From an uncultured Cohaesibacter sp. (GTDB taxonomy: Bacteria; Pseudomonadota; Alphaproteobacteria; Rhizobiales; Cohaesibacteraceae), in the NCBI RefSeq assembly GCF_963678225.1, contig NZ_OY782764.1:2795001-2859000 (forward strand): a DNA stretch of 64,000 bases, in the 5' to 3' direction. Positions 54,427 to 63,937 of the stretch are shown here, one piece after another. Under the pieces are notes generated by a model. The model was not told where the DNA came from. It did no database searches and saw only the letters and a program-made list of their open reading frames with translations. Position 1 is the first letter of the stretch; each line of letters opens with the position of its first letter. Made by a program: the position numbers and the translations under genes.

Positions 54427-54663
54427 ATGCCCCATATAACGCTTAAAATTGCGCAGACCTGTTCTGATGAGAAAAAGAAGGCATTTGTTGACCAGATGAC
54501 CCGCACCATGAAAGAGCTTTTCGACGTTCCCGAAGAGCAGCTTTCCATTGATTTCCTTGAATTTACTCCGTCAGACTGGGTGGAGCTGGTCTATTTTGAT
54601 GACGTTCGGCCGCGTATCGGGTCTCTGCTCAAGGAACCTGGCTATGAGATCGTCCCGGCGTGA
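54427..54663 (+). CDS. Tautomerase (4-oxalocrotonate tautomerase/PptA-like)
   Basis: ATG 54427 was chosen because it gives the family N-terminus MPHITLKIAQ, where Pro2 becomes the catalytic amino-terminal proline after Met removal; an earlier ATG would mask it. The 78-residue protein continues with EKKKAFVDQMTRTMKELFDVPEEQLSIDFLEF, matching PptA-like tautomerases of the tautomerase superfamily. AGAAGAGA precedes the start. Substrate unknown; these enzymes move protons in 2-oxo acids or enols. A two-way terminator follows. Confidence 0.82.
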   Translation: MPHITLKIAQTCSDEKKKAFVDQMTRTMKELFDVPEEQLSIDFLEFTPSDWVELVYFDDVRPRIGSLLKEPGYEIVPA

Positions 54664-54709
54664 GTATGGGCGCCTGTGTTTGGCCAGTCTGGGGAGTAGG
54701 CTGGAAGTG

Positions 54710-54738
54710 AAAAAGGCACGCGATTTGCGTGCCTTTTT
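54710..54738. terminator. Bidirectional terminator between tautomerase and nqrM
   Basis: AAAAAGGCACGC (54710-54721) pairs perfectly over 12 bp with 54727-54738 around a 5-nt loop. A and T tracts lie on both sides of the stem, serving the convergent genes. Confidence 0.88.
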
Positions 54739-54766
54739 CATATAAAGCTTGAAGTTCGGAGCCTGT

Positions 54767-55027
54767 TTATTCCGCAGCACTCATGGCCGCTTCGCGCTCG
54801 GCCTTTTCGCGGGCCGCTTTCTTGCGAGGGCATTCCCCATGCAGGCGCTCCTTGAGCGGGCTATCCTTATCAACGGCTGAGCCACAGATCAGGCAATGAT
54901 CCGCATCGGAAATTGCGTTGAGGCCGCCACAAGAGCCGGCAATCGGTTTGCGCTTGAACATGACGCCAATGGACATGCCAACAACAATGACCAAAAAGGC
55001 TCCAAATACGATAAGATAGGTTGCCAT
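54767..55027 (-). CDS. nqrM: Na+-NQR maturation protein NqrM
   Basis: The 86-residue protein has one N-terminal transmembrane helix (TYLIVFGAFLVIVVGMSIGVMF) followed by KRKPIAGSCGGLNAI and CLICG, then a fourth Cys in HGECP. The four conserved cysteines (C33, C45, C48 and C66) are those of NqrM, which helps insert the iron site of Na+-NQR. The charged C-terminal tail is Ala/Glu/Arg-rich. It lies 52 bp after apbE on the same strand, and both are divergent from nqrA. Confidence 0.9.
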   Translation of the reverse strand: MATYLIVFGAFLVIVVGMSIGVMFKRKPIAGSCGGLNAISDADHCLICGSAVDKDSPLKERLHGECPRKKAAREKAEREAAMSAAE

Positions 55028-55079
55028 CTAAATACCCTCCGTGCCACCCGGCTCAACTGAGCACGGGGCAGGTTGTTGA

Positions 55080-56117
55080 TCATTTTTTCGCCGCCATCAG
55101 TGCATCAAAGGCCTTGCTGCTCGATGTCACAAATCCGCTTTCTTCGCGGCGAATGAAATAGGCCGGAATGTCCAACTTGTCAGCCAGAGCGCGACCGTCC
55201 TTCTCGCCAAGCACCAAAAGCGCCGTTGCCATTCCGTCGGCGCGCATGCCATCGGGAGCCAGCACGGTGACCGAAGCGAGATTGTGTGTAACCGGTCTCC
55301 CGGTCAGCGGGTCGATGATGTGAGACATGCGCTGCCCCTCATCATTGAAGTAGAAATTGCGATAGTCCCCCGACGTTGCGATACCCATATCACTGACGGG
55401 GAGAACTAGTTGCACGGACCGTCCAGCTTCGTCAGGCTTTTCGATGCCGATCTGCCAAGGCTCGCCCATGCTGTTCAGGCCATGAACCATAAGGTCACCG
55501 CCTATCTCTACGAGATAATTCTTAATGCCATGCTTCGCAAGAGTGCGCCCGATCAAATCTGCGCTATATCCCTTGGCAATTGCGCCCAGCGTGATCGTGA
55601 CACCCGGTTTGTTCTTGCGTACCATCGGCGGATCGGATTTGACATCCAGAAGGGTGCTCTGGCCGACGTCAGCCATGGCAGCTCTGATTTGTGCATCCGT
55701 TGGTGGGTTGTCATTATCCTCCGGACCGAAGCCCCAAAGATCGACAAGTGGCGAAACCGTAATATCGAATCGCCCCCCACTCAATTCGTGAATGGTCTGT
55801 GCTTCCAGCAAAACTTCATGAAAACTGTCAGAAGTACTTAGCCAGTCAGTCGAAGAACTGGTGTTAAAGATGGAGATTTCCGACTCGTCTTTCCAGTTCG
55901 ACATTGCCTCGTTGGCGGCGTCCAGTGTTGCCTTTATGTCATAATAAAGGGCCTCTTCGTCCACTTTTCCGCGCGCATGCAGCGCTTTGATGGTGTAACT
56001 GGTGCCCATCGTGTTGCCACGAAGCAGATATTCGTCAGTTTGTTCGGAAAAAAGATCACATCCGGCAAGAGCGAATAGACCAATAACAACGGGGATGAGC
56101 CGGAGAAACAAGCGCAA
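55080..56117 (-). CDS. apbE: FAD:protein FMN transferase ApbE (lipoprotein)
   Basis: The 345-residue protein starts with a lipoprotein signal (VVIGLFALAGCDLF, lipobox cysteine at residue 20), so it is anchored at the periplasmic face. NTMGTSYTIKAL, SNWKDESEISIFN, LGAIAKGYSADLIGRTLAKHGIKNYLVEIGGDLMVHG and ISHIIDPLTG-like MSHIIDPLTGRPV are the ApbE signatures. The enzyme attaches FMN by a phosphoester bond to threonines of NqrB and NqrC. The targets are both in this window (T229 of NqrB and T240 of NqrC). Confidence 0.94.
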   Translation of the reverse strand: MRLFLRLIPVVIGLFALAGCDLFSEQTDEYLLRGNTMGTSYTIKALHARGKVDEEALYYDIKATLDAANEAMSNWKDESEISIFNTSSSTDWLSTSDSFHEVLLEAQTIHELSGGRFDITVSPLVDLWGFGPEDNDNPPTDAQIRAAMADVGQSTLLDVKSDPPMVRKNKPGVTITLGAIAKGYSADLIGRTLAKHGIKNYLVEIGGDLMVHGLNSMGEPWQIGIEKPDEAGRSVQLVLPVSDMGIATSGDYRNFYFNDEGQRMSHIIDPLTGRPVTHNLASVTVLAPDGMRADGMATALLVLGEKDGRALADKLDIPAYFIRREESGFVTSSSKAFDALMAAKK

Positions 56118-56450
56118 TGGAGGGCCTCAATGCAGGTATAACGTGCTGCAGACGCTGGGACTGAACTTCTGGTTCCGCCTAAATAAGCGGCACGAGGCGT
56201 TAGTTGGGCTCTTCTTTGACTGAAGTCAAGGTCTTTTTAATCACTTTGCAGGATTAGAATGGTGACGATCGGGGGAAATTCATTTCATTTTATCCATTCA
56301 AATTGCTACCAATGGCAAAAGCCAACCATCTGGGTGCAAATTAACTTGAATTGTTTGATTTCCCTCGTTAGCAAAGGGGTGGTGTTGTTAGGACAACACC
56401 GTATGTTGGCGCGAGGGGCGCCGGAAAAACTCATTCAGTCAAGGTATGCT
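56118..56450. other. Divergent apbE-nqrA promoter region with leader hairpins
   Basis: Near nqrA are two hairpins: GGTGTTGT (56381-56388) with ACAACACC (56393-56400), 4-nt loop, and GGCGC (56408-56412) with GCGCC (56418-56422). They sit 28-70 bp before the nqrA start and could act in the mRNA leader. No riboswitch class is recognisable. Confidence 0.5.
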
Positions 56451-57800
56451 ATGAAGCTAAAAAAAGGATTGGATCTGCCGATAACAGGCGCTCCTGTCCA
56501 GACCATTCATGAGGGGCCAAAGATAACGAAGGTGGCTGTGAATGGTCGGGACTTCATCGGCCTGAAGCCCAAGATGCTGGTCGCGGAAGGAGACAAAGTC
56601 AAGAAGGGGCAACCGCTCTTCTTGCACAAAGCTTCCGAAGACGTGGTCTATGTGGCTCCAGGAGGCGGAACCGTTACGGCAATCAATCGTGGTGCACGGC
56701 GAGTGCTTGAGACCATTGTGATTGCACTGGATGAGGTGGAAGAAGAGATCACCTTCGAGTCGACTCCTGCAGAACAGTTGAGCGCCCTCCCGCGCGAAAA
56801 TGTCCAGAAGCGTCTCTATGAAAGTGGGCAGTGGACCTATCTCAAGACAAGGCCATTCTCATATGTGCCTGAACAAGGGACAGTCCCGCATTCCATCTTT
56901 GTCACAGCGATGGACACCAACCCGCTTGCTGCTGATCCTGCCGTTATTATCGGCGAGAATGCAGCGGCCTTCAGCGCTGGTGTCGATGTTCTGTCCAATC
57001 TGACAGACGGTCACGTTTATGTTTGCCATGCTCCGGACGATAAGATGCCCGGTGTAACCTCTGAGAAGGTCGTCTTCGAATCCTTCGCAGGTCCGCATCC
57101 GGCCGGTCTGGCTGGGACGCACATTCATTTTCTCGATCCCGTGAATGCAGAAAAGACCGTGTGGTCCATCGGCTATGCAGATGTGATCGCCATCGGCAAT
57201 CTTTTCACGACAGGCAAGATCGACACCAACCGTACCATCGCGCTTTGTGGTCCTCTGGCCAGCAACCCGCGTTTGGTCAAAACACGCGTCGGTGCTTCCA
57301 CTGATGAACTGACGGCTGGCGAAATCGAAATCGGCATCAATTGTCGTGTCGTTTCCGGTTCCATTCTGTCGGGGACGAACGCTGAAGACCAGTTCGCTTT
57401 CCTCTCCCGTTCGGCAACCCAGCTGACATTGATGGAAGAAGACACCAAACAGCGCATTCTGGGGTGGGGCTATCCTTCCAACAACTATTGGTCCTTCACC
57501 AACGTCCATCTTTCCTCGCTGCTTGGCGCGGGCAAGAAATTTGCCTTCGGAACCAACCAGCGCGGTGGACGGCGTGCCATGGTTCCCTTCGGCAGCTATG
57601 AGCAGGTTGTGCCTCTGGACATTCTGCCAACCCAGTTGCTCAAGGCGCTTCTGACGCTGGATACCGATCTCGCCCAGAATTTGGGGGCTTTGGAGCTGGA
57701 GGAAGAAGATCTGGCCCTTTGCACCTTCATCTGTCACTCGAAATATGAGTATGGCGAAGCTCTGCGAGCCAATCTCTTCAAAATCGAAAAAGAGGGCTAA
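56451..57800 (+). CDS. nqrA: Na+-translocating NADH:quinone reductase subunit A
   Basis: ATG 56451 was chosen because the protein then starts MKLKKGLDLPITGAPVQTI as in NqrA; the frame continues upstream without family similarity. The 449-residue subunit is peripheral and helps bind ubiquinone. VTAINRGARRVLETIVI and SRPFSYVPE-like RPFSYVPEQGTVPHSIFVTAMDTNPLAADP are conserved. It is the first gene of nqrABCDEF, which uses NADH oxidation to pump Na+ out of the cell. Confidence 0.95.
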   Translation: MKLKKGLDLPITGAPVQTIHEGPKITKVAVNGRDFIGLKPKMLVAEGDKVKKGQPLFLHKASEDVVYVAPGGGTVTAINRGARRVLETIVIALDEVEEEITFESTPAEQLSALPRENVQKRLYESGQWTYLKTRPFSYVPEQGTVPHSIFVTAMDTNPLAADPAVIIGENAAAFSAGVDVLSNLTDGHVYVCHAPDDKMPGVTSEKVVFESFAGPHPAGLAGTHIHFLDPVNAEKTVWSIGYADVIAIGNLFTTGKIDTNRTIALCGPLASNPRLVKTRVGASTDELTAGEIEIGINCRVVSGSILSGTNAEDQFAFLSRSATQLTLMEEDTKQRILGWGYPSNNYWSFTNVHLSSLLGAGKKFAFGTNQRGGRRAMVPFGSYEQVVPLDILPTQLLKALLTLDTDLAQNLGALELEEEDLALCTFICHSKYEYGEALRANLFKIEKEG

Positions 57801-57803
57801 GCC

Positions 57804-59012
57804 TTGGGTCTGCGCAATTTCTTCGACAGCATCGAGCCGCATTTCCATAAAGGCGGCAAGCTGGAACGGTATTTCGCCCTTTACGAAATGGTGGAATCCT
57901 TCATCTACACGCCAAAGATGGTCACACGCGCCGCGCCTCATGCGCGCGACGATATCGACCTGAAGCGTGTTATGTCCTATGTGGTTATCGCCACATTCCC
58001 CTGTGTTCTGATGGCTCTTTATAATACGGGCTATCAAACCAACTCAGCCATCGCCAGCATGGGGCTGACCGAGGTCGCCGGCTGGCGCGCCTGGATCATC
58101 AACCTTCTGGGCATTGGCTTCGATCCGAACAGCATCTTCGCCAACCTGGTGCATGGGCTACTCTACTTCCTGCCGATCTACATTTTTACGCTTGCCGCAG
58201 GTGGCATCGTGGAAGTGATCTTCGCCATCGTGCGTGGTCATGAGATCAACGAAGGCTTCTTCGTGACCTCCATGCTCTACGCTCTGATCGTTCCTGCCTC
58301 TACCCCACTCTGGATGGTCTCTCTGGGCATCATCTTCGGTGTACTGATGGGTAAGGAAGTGTTCGGCGGCACTGGCAAGAACTTCCTTAACCCGGCTCTG
58401 GTCGGTCGTGCCTTCCTCTATTTCGCCTATCCGGCTGCCATGTCAGGTGATGCGATCTGGACCCCGGTCGACGGCTTCACCGGTGCTACGGCTCTGGGTG
58501 CAACCGCACTGCATGGCACGCAGGCTCTGGCCGATATGGGCCTGTCCTGGTGGGATGCCTTCTTCGGCATCATGCAGGGTTCCATGGGTGAAACCTCTGC
58601 TCTGGCCTGCCTGATCGGCGGCATTGTGCTGGTCTACACCCGCATCGCAAACTGGCGTCTGATCGCTGGCTGTGTTGCCGGTACCGTCGGCTTCTCGCTG
58701 GTGCTCAATCTGATTGGTTCTGACACCAACCCGATGTTCGGTATGCCATTCTGGTGGCACATGGTTCTTGGTGGTTGGGCATTCGGTCTGGTCTTCATGG
58801 TCACCGAGCCCGTGTCTGCTGCTCAAACCAACGCCGGTCGCTTCTGGTACGGTGTTCTGATCGGCTTCATGGTCATCATGATCCGCGTCGTCAACCCGGC
58901 TTTCCCGGAAGGCATGATGCTCGCGATCCTGTTCGGCAATATCTTTGCGCCGCTCATCGACTATTTCGTTGTGCGCGCCAACATCAAGCGGAGGGCTGCT
59001 CGCAATGCCTGA
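57804..59012 (+). CDS. nqrB: Na+-translocating NADH:quinone reductase subunit B
   Basis: The TTG start gives the family N-terminus (MGLRNFFDSIEPHF), 3 bp after nqrA. The 402-residue membrane subunit carries about ten helices and the flavinylation motif DGFTGATAL, in which T229 would hold covalent FMN attached by ApbE. It also binds riboflavin and quinone and contributes the main Na+ path. It overlaps nqrC by 8 bp. Confidence 0.96.
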   Translation: MGLRNFFDSIEPHFHKGGKLERYFALYEMVESFIYTPKMVTRAAPHARDDIDLKRVMSYVVIATFPCVLMALYNTGYQTNSAIASMGLTEVAGWRAWIINLLGIGFDPNSIFANLVHGLLYFLPIYIFTLAAGGIVEVIFAIVRGHEINEGFFVTSMLYALIVPASTPLWMVSLGIIFGVLMGKEVFGGTGKNFLNPALVGRAFLYFAYPAAMSGDAIWTPVDGFTGATALGATALHGTQALADMGLSWWDAFFGIMQGSMGETSALACLIGGIVLVYTRIANWRLIAGCVAGTVGFSLVLNLIGSDTNPMFGMPFWWHMVLGGWAFGLVFMVTEPVSAAQTNAGRFWYGVLIGFMVIMIRVVNPAFPEGMMLAILFGNIFAPLIDYFVVRANIKRRAARNA

Positions 59013-59820
59013 GGCAACGGATAAGAAACTTGGTCCTTGGGGACGTTTTCTGGCGATGCCAGCGGACAATCCCGTCAAGACGGTTATCGTGGCCGTCGCC
59101 CTGTGCCTATTCTGTTCCATGATCGTGTCAGCTGCTGCCGTGGCTCTCAGACCGGTACAGGAGCAGAACAAGGTTCTGGACAAACGCCGCAATATTCTGC
59201 AGGTGGCTGGCCTGTTTGAGCCGGGTGTCAACGTCAATGAGGTCTTCAACGAAAAGGTTGAACCGCGCCTCGTTGATATCGAAACCGGCACCTTCTCTGA
59301 TGCAGCTGATCCGGCAACCTATGATCAGCGTGAAGCAGCCAACGATCCTGCTCGGTCAATCGATCTGCAGAATGACCCTGCTGGCATCGGTCGGCAGGCC
59401 AAACTGGCGTCTGTCTACCTGATCCGCAACGATGCTGGTGACATCGACAAGATCATCCTTCCGGTCCATGGCTATGGCCTGTGGTCCACGATGTATGGTT
59501 TTGTTGCTCTGAAAGCTGATGGCAATGAAGTTGCCGGCTTCCAGTTCTACGAACAGGGCGAAACTCCGGGCCTTGGTGCCGAGGTCGATAACCCACGCTG
59601 GCGTGCCCAGTGGCCGGGCAAGAAGATCTACGACGAAGAGGGCAATGTTGAAATTGCTGTCACCAAGACCCCTGCGACCCCTGCGACGCAGGATTACCAT
59701 ATCGACAGTCTGGCCGGTGCTACGCTGACCAGCCGAGGCGTTGACAACCTCATCCATTTCTGGATGGGCGAACAAGGCTTCAAGCGCTTCCTTGATAACC
59801 TCAAAGAAGGGACGGTCTAA
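59005..59820 (+). CDS. nqrC: Na+-translocating NADH:quinone reductase subunit C
   Basis: The 271-residue subunit has one N-terminal membrane anchor ([21 protein letters not shown]) and a periplasmic FMN domain. The flavinylation motif is [11 protein letters not shown] with T240 as the FMN acceptor. [14 protein letters not shown] and [15 protein letters not shown] are conserved. The start at 59005 was chosen for its good length and 8-bp overlap with nqrB; an earlier ATG would overlap much further. Confidence 0.95.
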   Translation: MPEATDKKLGPWGRFLAMPADNPVKTVIVAVALCLFCSMIVSAAAVALRPVQEQNKVLDKRRNILQVAGLFEPGVNVNEVFNEKVEPRLVDIETGTFSDAADPATYDQREAANDPARSIDLQNDPAGIGRQAKLASVYLIRNDAGDIDKIILPVHGYGLWSTMYGFVALKADGNEVAGFQFYEQGETPGLGAEVDNPRWRAQWPGKKIYDEEGNVEIAVTKTPATPATQDYHIDSLAGATLTSRGVDNLIHFWMGEQGFKRFLDNLKEGTV

Positions 59821-60476
59821 TGTCTGTGCACAAAAATAGCATGTTGGTCGACCCGTTGGTCGATAACAACCCGATCACTTTGCAGGTTCTGGGCATCTGT
59901 TCAGCTCTTGCTGTGACCTCATCCCTCAAAGTGGCGTTCGTGATGGCCATTTCGGTGACGCTGGTGACGGCGTTCTCCAACCTGTTCATCTCGCTCATCC
60001 GCAACCATATTCCAAACAACATACGTATCATCGCACAGATGGTGATCATCGCTTCCCTCGTGATCCTCGTGGATCAGGTGCTCAAGGCCTACGCCTTCGA
60101 GATCTCCAAGACCCTATCGGTCTTCGTTGGTCTGATCATCACCAACTGCATCGTGATGGGCCGCGCTGAAGCCTTTGCCATGAAAAACCCGCCGCTTGCG
60201 AGCTTGCTCGACGGTGTCGGCAACGGTCTTGGCTACTCGCTCATCCTGATGCTGGTTGGCGTTGTGCGTGAGCTGTTCGGCTCGGGCTCCCTGTTCGGTA
60301 TTACCATTCTAAAAACCGTGAACAACGGTGGATGGTATGTGCCCAATGGTATGCTGCTTCTGCCGCCAAGTGCCTTCTTCATTATCGGTCTGATCATCTG
60401 GGCATTCCGTACCTGGAAACCGGATCAGGTTGAGGCGCGTGACTTCTCAATCATCGAACAAGAGGGAGGCCACTAA
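59820..60476 (+). CDS. nqrD: Na+-translocating NADH:quinone reductase subunit D
   Basis: The 218-residue membrane subunit has six helices. It carries one of the two half-helix cysteine sites ([14 protein letters not shown]) that hold the intramembrane iron centre with Nqr[17 protein letters not shown] is also conserved. It starts at TAATG with nqrC, so translation is coupled. Confidence 0.96.
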   Translation: MSVHKNSMLVDPLVDNNPITLQVLGICSALAVTSSLKVAFVMAISVTLVTAFSNLFISLIRNHIPNNIRIIAQMVIIASLVILVDQVLKAYAFEISKTLSVFVGLIITNCIVMGRAEAFAMKNPPLASLLDGVGNGLGYSLILMLVGVVRELFGSGSLFGITILKTVNNGGWYVPNGMLLLPPSAFFIIGLIIWAFRTWKPDQVEARDFSIIEQEGGH

Positions 60477-60478
60477 TT

Positions 60479-61087
60479 ATGGAAGGTCTAATTTCTCTTG
60501 CGGTAAAGGCGATCTTTATTGAGAACCTTGCGCTTTCCTTCTTTCTTGGCATGTGTACATTCCTTGCCGTGTCCAAGAAGGTTGAAACCGCAATCGGTCT
60601 CGGGATCTCCGTGACGGTTGTTCAGGCCATTACCGTGCCTGCCAACAACCTGATCCTGCATTTCTTCCTGGCAGACGGCGCCCTTTCCTGGCTCGGCCTT
60701 GGAAATGTGGATCTGACCTTCATCGGTCTGATCTCCTATATCGGCGTTATTGCCGCCATGGTGCAGATCCTCGAAATGATCCTCGATCGCTTCTTCCCCG
60801 CTCTCTACAACGCTCTGGGTATCTTCTTGCCGCTCATCACGGTGAACTGCGCCATCCTTGGTGGTTCGCTGTTCATGGTGGAACGCGACTATACCTTCGT
60901 GGAAAGCTCCGTTTACGGTGTTTCCTCCGGCCTTGGCTGGGCGTTGGCCATCACCGCGATGGCTGGTGTGCGCGAGAAGCTTAAATATTCCGATGTGCCT
61001 GCCGGTTTGCAGGGCCTCGGTGTCACATTCATCACCGCAGGGTTGATGGCCATGGGCTTCATGGCTTTCTCCGGCGTGAAGCTGTAA
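60479..61087 (+). CDS. nqrE: Na+-translocating NADH:quinone reductase subunit E
   Basis: The 202-residue membrane subunit is homologous to NqrD with an inverted topology. [22 protein letters not shown] and [19 protein letters not shown] carry the cysteines of the shared iron site. It begins 2 bp after the nqrD stop. Confidence 0.96.
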   Translation: MEGLISLAVKAIFIENLALSFFLGMCTFLAVSKKVETAIGLGISVTVVQAITVPANNLILHFFLADGALSWLGLGNVDLTFIGLISYIGVIAAMVQILEMILDRFFPALYNALGIFLPLITVNCAILGGSLFMVERDYTFVESSVYGVSSGLGWALAITAMAGVREKLKYSDVPAGLQGLGVTFITAGLMAMGFMAFSGVKL

Positions 61088-61100
61088 GGGAGGCTATAAG

Positions 61101-62321
61101 ATGGAAGAGTTTGCCCTTGGCATCACGTTCTTTGTTCTCATCGTTTTGGCGCTGGTGTTCCTCATTCTGTTTGCGCGGAGCCGTCTGGTTTCCTCAGGCA
61201 ATGTGAACATCACCATCAATGGCGAAAGAACCATTTCTGTTCCCGCTGGCGGCAAGTTGCTTGGCGCTCTGGCTGGTGAAAAGATCTTTGTTGCATCCGC
61301 CTGCGGTGGCGGTGGTACCTGTGCGCAGTGTCGCTGCAAGGTCTTCGAAGGCGGCGGGTCGATCCTGCCAACCGAAGAAGCCCACATCACCAAGCGTGAG
61401 GCAAAGGAAGGCGATCGCCTTTCCTGTCAGGTCGCTGTGAAGCAGGACATGAAAATTCAGGTGCCTGAAGAAGTCTTCGGCGTGAAGAAATGGGAATGCA
61501 CGGTTAAATCAAACGACAACGTGGCCACGTTCATTAAGGAACTTGTCCTGCAGTTGCCTGCTGATGAGCATGTGAATTTCCGAGCTGGTGGCTATATTCA
61601 GATTGAAGCACCGGCCCATGAGGTCGCTTACAAGGACTTCGAAGTTGCTGAGGAATATCGCGAAGATTGGGATAAATTCAATCTCTGGCAATATGTCTCC
61701 AAGGTTGATGAGCCGATTGAGCGCGCCTATTCCATGGCCAACTATCCTGAAGAAAAAGGCATCATCATGCTCAACGTGCGTGTCGCCAGCCCCCCTCCGG
61801 GCCAGCCGAACGTGCCTCCGGGCCAGATGTCATCCTTCATCTTCAACCTCAAGCCAGGTGACAAGGTCAATATTTCCGGTCCGTTTGGTGAGTTCTTCGC
61901 TCGCGATACGGAAAAGGAAATGGTCTTCATTGGTGGTGGTGCCGGTATGGCTCCGATGCGCTCGCATATCTTCGATCAGCTCAAGCGCCTTGATACCAAA
62001 CGCAAGATTACCTTCTGGTATGGTGCTCGCTCCAAGCGCGAAATGTTCTATGTAGAAGATTTTGACAAGCTGGCGGAAGAGCACCCGAACTTCACCTGGA
62101 ATGTTGCTCTGTCTGATGCTTTGCCTGAAGATGATTGGGACGGTTACACCGGTTTCATTCACAATGTGCTGTATGAACAGTATCTGCGTGACCATGAAGC
62201 TCCGGAAGACTGCGAATATTACATGTGCGGTCCTCCGATCATGAACCAGTCCGTGATCAACATGCTGCTTGATCTGGGCGTTGATCGCGAAGACATCATG
62301 CTTGATGACTTCGGTGGTTAA
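61101..62321 (+). CDS. nqrF: Na+-translocating NADH:quinone reductase subunit F
   Basis: The 406-residue NADH dehydrogenase subunit has one N-terminal helix, a plant-type 2Fe-2S domain (C68, C74, C77 and C109, in [11 protein letters not shown] and LSCQV), an FAD domain with [11 protein letters not shown] and an NAD(P) domain with [17 protein letters not shown]. It passes electrons from NADH to the membrane subunits. It is the last gene of the operon and is followed by a strong terminator. Confidence 0.97.
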   Translation: MEEFALGITFFVLIVLALVFLILFARSRLVSSGNVNITINGERTISVPAGGKLLGALAGEKIFVASACGGGGTCAQCRCKVFEGGGSILPTEEAHITKREAKEGDRLSCQVAVKQDMKIQVPEEVFGVKKWECTVKSNDNVATFIKELVLQLPADEHVNFRAGGYIQIEAPAHEVAYKDFEVAEEYREDWDKFNLWQYVSKVDEPIERAYSMANYPEEKGIIMLNVRVASPPPGQPNVPPGQMSSFIFNLKPGDKVNISGPFGEFFARDTEKEMVFIGGGAGMAPMRSHIFDQLKRLDTKRKITFWYGARSKREMFYVEDFDKLAEEHPNFTWNVALSDALPEDDWDGYTGFIHNVLYEQYLRDHEAPEDCEYYMCGPPIMNQSVINMLLDLGVDREDIMLDDFGG

Positions 62322-62349
62322 ACCTGGGTGACCAGAAACAACGTTTATG

Positions 62350-62384
62350 AAAAGGCCGGAGCATCCCCGCTCCGGCCTTTTTGT
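62350..62384 (+). terminator. Rho-independent terminator of the nqr operon
   Basis: A 13-bp perfect stem (62350-62362 with 62369-62381) with a 6-nt loop ends in TTTTT. Confidence 0.9.
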
Positions 62385-62447
62385 ATATTCGATATATTTT
62401 CCATGAAAACGGAGGAAACGGGCGGAAGAATGAGGGCGACAGCCCTT

Positions 62448-62870
62448 CTAGTCTTTGGTAAAGCGCAAATAGCCAGCAATATGCGATTTACCGTCGCCAT
62501 CCTTGGGGTGATTGACCCCGTCAAAAACAACGATTTCTTCAAAATCAAACGGGCTGACGCCTTCAATACAAGCGACATTGATGCCAAATTCATTCGGGCT
62601 AGAGCGGCGTTTGTGATGAGTATAGATGCCGCATTTGGAGCAGAAATAATGTTCGGCGGTCATCGTGCCGAATTGATATTTGGTCAGCATCTCCTCGCCT
62701 TTGAGAAACTCGATACCATCCAATGGTGTTGAAACCGCCGCAGCGCCTCTCATCCGGCAGATGGAACATGTGCAGCGTCTCGGCGGCTTGTCATTTTCCG
62801 ATATTGTGACACGAAATTGTACGGAACCGCAATGACAGGCGGCATTATAGCTGTGCCCTGGCTTTATCAA
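62448..62870 (-). CDS. GFA-family (glutathione-dependent formaldehyde-activating-like) zinc protein
   Basis: The start chosen is TTG 62868-62870, with AAGGAG exactly 7 nt upstream; it gives the family N-terminus just before YNAACHCGSVQF. Longer ATG-initiated readings add about 48 residues with no similarity. The 140-residue protein has the GFA/CENP-V zinc residues: ACHCGSVQF, CTCSICRMRG and FCSKCGIYTHH. Despite the family name, many members are not formaldehyde enzymes; the function here is unknown. It is convergent with nqrF across the terminator. Confidence 0.84.
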   Translation of the reverse strand: MIKPGHSYNAACHCGSVQFRVTISENDKPPRRCTCSICRMRGAAAVSTPLDGIEFLKGEEMLTKYQFGTMTAEHYFCSKCGIYTHHKRRSSPNEFGINVACIEGVSPFDFEEIVVFDGVNHPKDGDGKSHIAGYLRFTKD

Positions 62871-63163
62871 CTCAAGTCTCCTTATGCGTGGCGTGAGGAC
62901 GCAAGTCTGCCGCCAATCTGCGCCCTTGGCAAGAAGCGCATCCATAGAGTGAGCGTTTGAACAGGCTATGATCGGCTCCATTAGATAGAGTTCCAAGGAT
63001 AGGGCAGCTCCCACGTGAGGGGGGCAAGGCCTTGTCGTTACAAGCCTTTTGGAGAAAATCCGAATACGTTATGCAACTATAAATACACTCTTGATTGATT
63101 GTACAAGAATTAATATATTTTTCGGGCTAAAATATTTAAACGCAGCCTGTGTATGTGTAGAGG
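62871..63163. other. Intergenic region between GFA and GntR genes
   Basis: It contains a hairpin at 63026-63048 (AAGGC with GCCTT and an inner TTGT/ACAA pair, one bulge) followed by TTTT. No plus-strand gene precedes it, so it may belong to an unknown short transcript or be chance. The rest, especially 63060-63140, is AT-rich promoter-like sequence. Confidence 0.35.
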
Positions 63164-63238
63164 GTGGCTAAGACAACGCAAATATGCGTTGAAAGCGCAA
63201 AGGCTGTGATTGTGTCTGGTGGAGGATGTATAGGGAGC

Positions 63239-63937
63239 GTGCCTAAAAATGGATATCTTGCGATCAAGGAGTATATCTCTTCTATGATCCGGAGCAAAGA
63301 ATGGCCGCCTGGCCATTTGCTGCCAACGGAAACAGAGCTGGCTGCGCAATTTGATTGCGCCAGAGCAACGGTCAATCGCGCACTGGGGGAGTTAGCCGAA
63401 GAACAGATCATCGACCGAAGGCGCAAGGCGGGCAGTCGAGTGCGCGACGGTCGTGAACGGATGGCCAATCTTAAAATCCAGTTCCCGTGTCGCGAAATCG
63501 AGGCGATGGGAAAGGAGCATCGCTATGTTTCCCTTCAAAGAGAGATGTGTGCTCTTCCCGTGTTATTGCAGAGCGCGTGCGAAGGGGGACTGGAAAACCA
63601 GTGCTTGCGGACAGAAGGGGTTCACTATGCCAGTGAAACCCCTTTTCAATTTGAGCGCAGCTGGTTTAGCAGGGATGCCTTTCCCGAACTGTTCCAAGAG
63701 GGTGGTAAGGTCAAAGCACCCTGCGTGACGCTTTTGGAAAAGAATCCCTTTTATCACGGCAGTTTGTTTATCTCCGCCTCGAAAGCCAATCACGTGGAAG
63801 CGCGCCATCTGGGGATCAAGATGGGGGAGCCTCTTATCAGCAAAGAATATATTCTGACAGATGGGCTGGAAGGGACGCCCGTTGCTGTCATGCAAATCAG
63901 ATATAAGCCGGATTATTGCGTATCCTGCATATTCTAG
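63239..63937 (+). CDS. GntR-family transcriptional regulator, HutC/UTRA type
   Basis: The protein has a GntR winged helix (YLAIKEYISSMIRSKEWPPGHLLPTETELAAQFDCARATVNRALGELAEEQII) and a UTRA ligand domain (about residues 75-230, with RSWFSRDAFPELFQ and a final AVMQIRYKPDYC). The family N-terminus fits GTG 63239, giving 232 residues; a GTG at 63164 would add 25 unlike residues, and neither has an ideal ribosome-binding site. UTRA regulators commonly sense sugars, urocanate or similar metabolites. Its target is not visible before the window ends, 63 bp after the stop. Confidence 0.82.
   Translation: MPKNGYLAIKEYISSMIRSKEWPPGHLLPTETELAAQFDCARATVNRALGELAEEQIIDRRRKAGSRVRDGRERMANLKIQFPCREIEAMGKEHRYVSLQREMCALPVLLQSACEGGLENQCLRTEGVHYASETPFQFERSWFSRDAFPELFQEGGKVKAPCVTLLEKNPFYHGSLFISASKANHVEARHLGIKMGEPLISKEYILTDGLEGTPVAVMQIRYKPDYCVSCIF

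Noticed and set aside
56859-58037. 392-codon minus-strand frame opposite nqrA and nqrB
   Set aside because: It covers parts of two certain genes in the antisense direction and shows no family features.
63026-63050. Terminator of a small RNA
   Set aside because: The bulged hairpin with four T residues is weak and no promoter or conserved transcript upstream could be defined.
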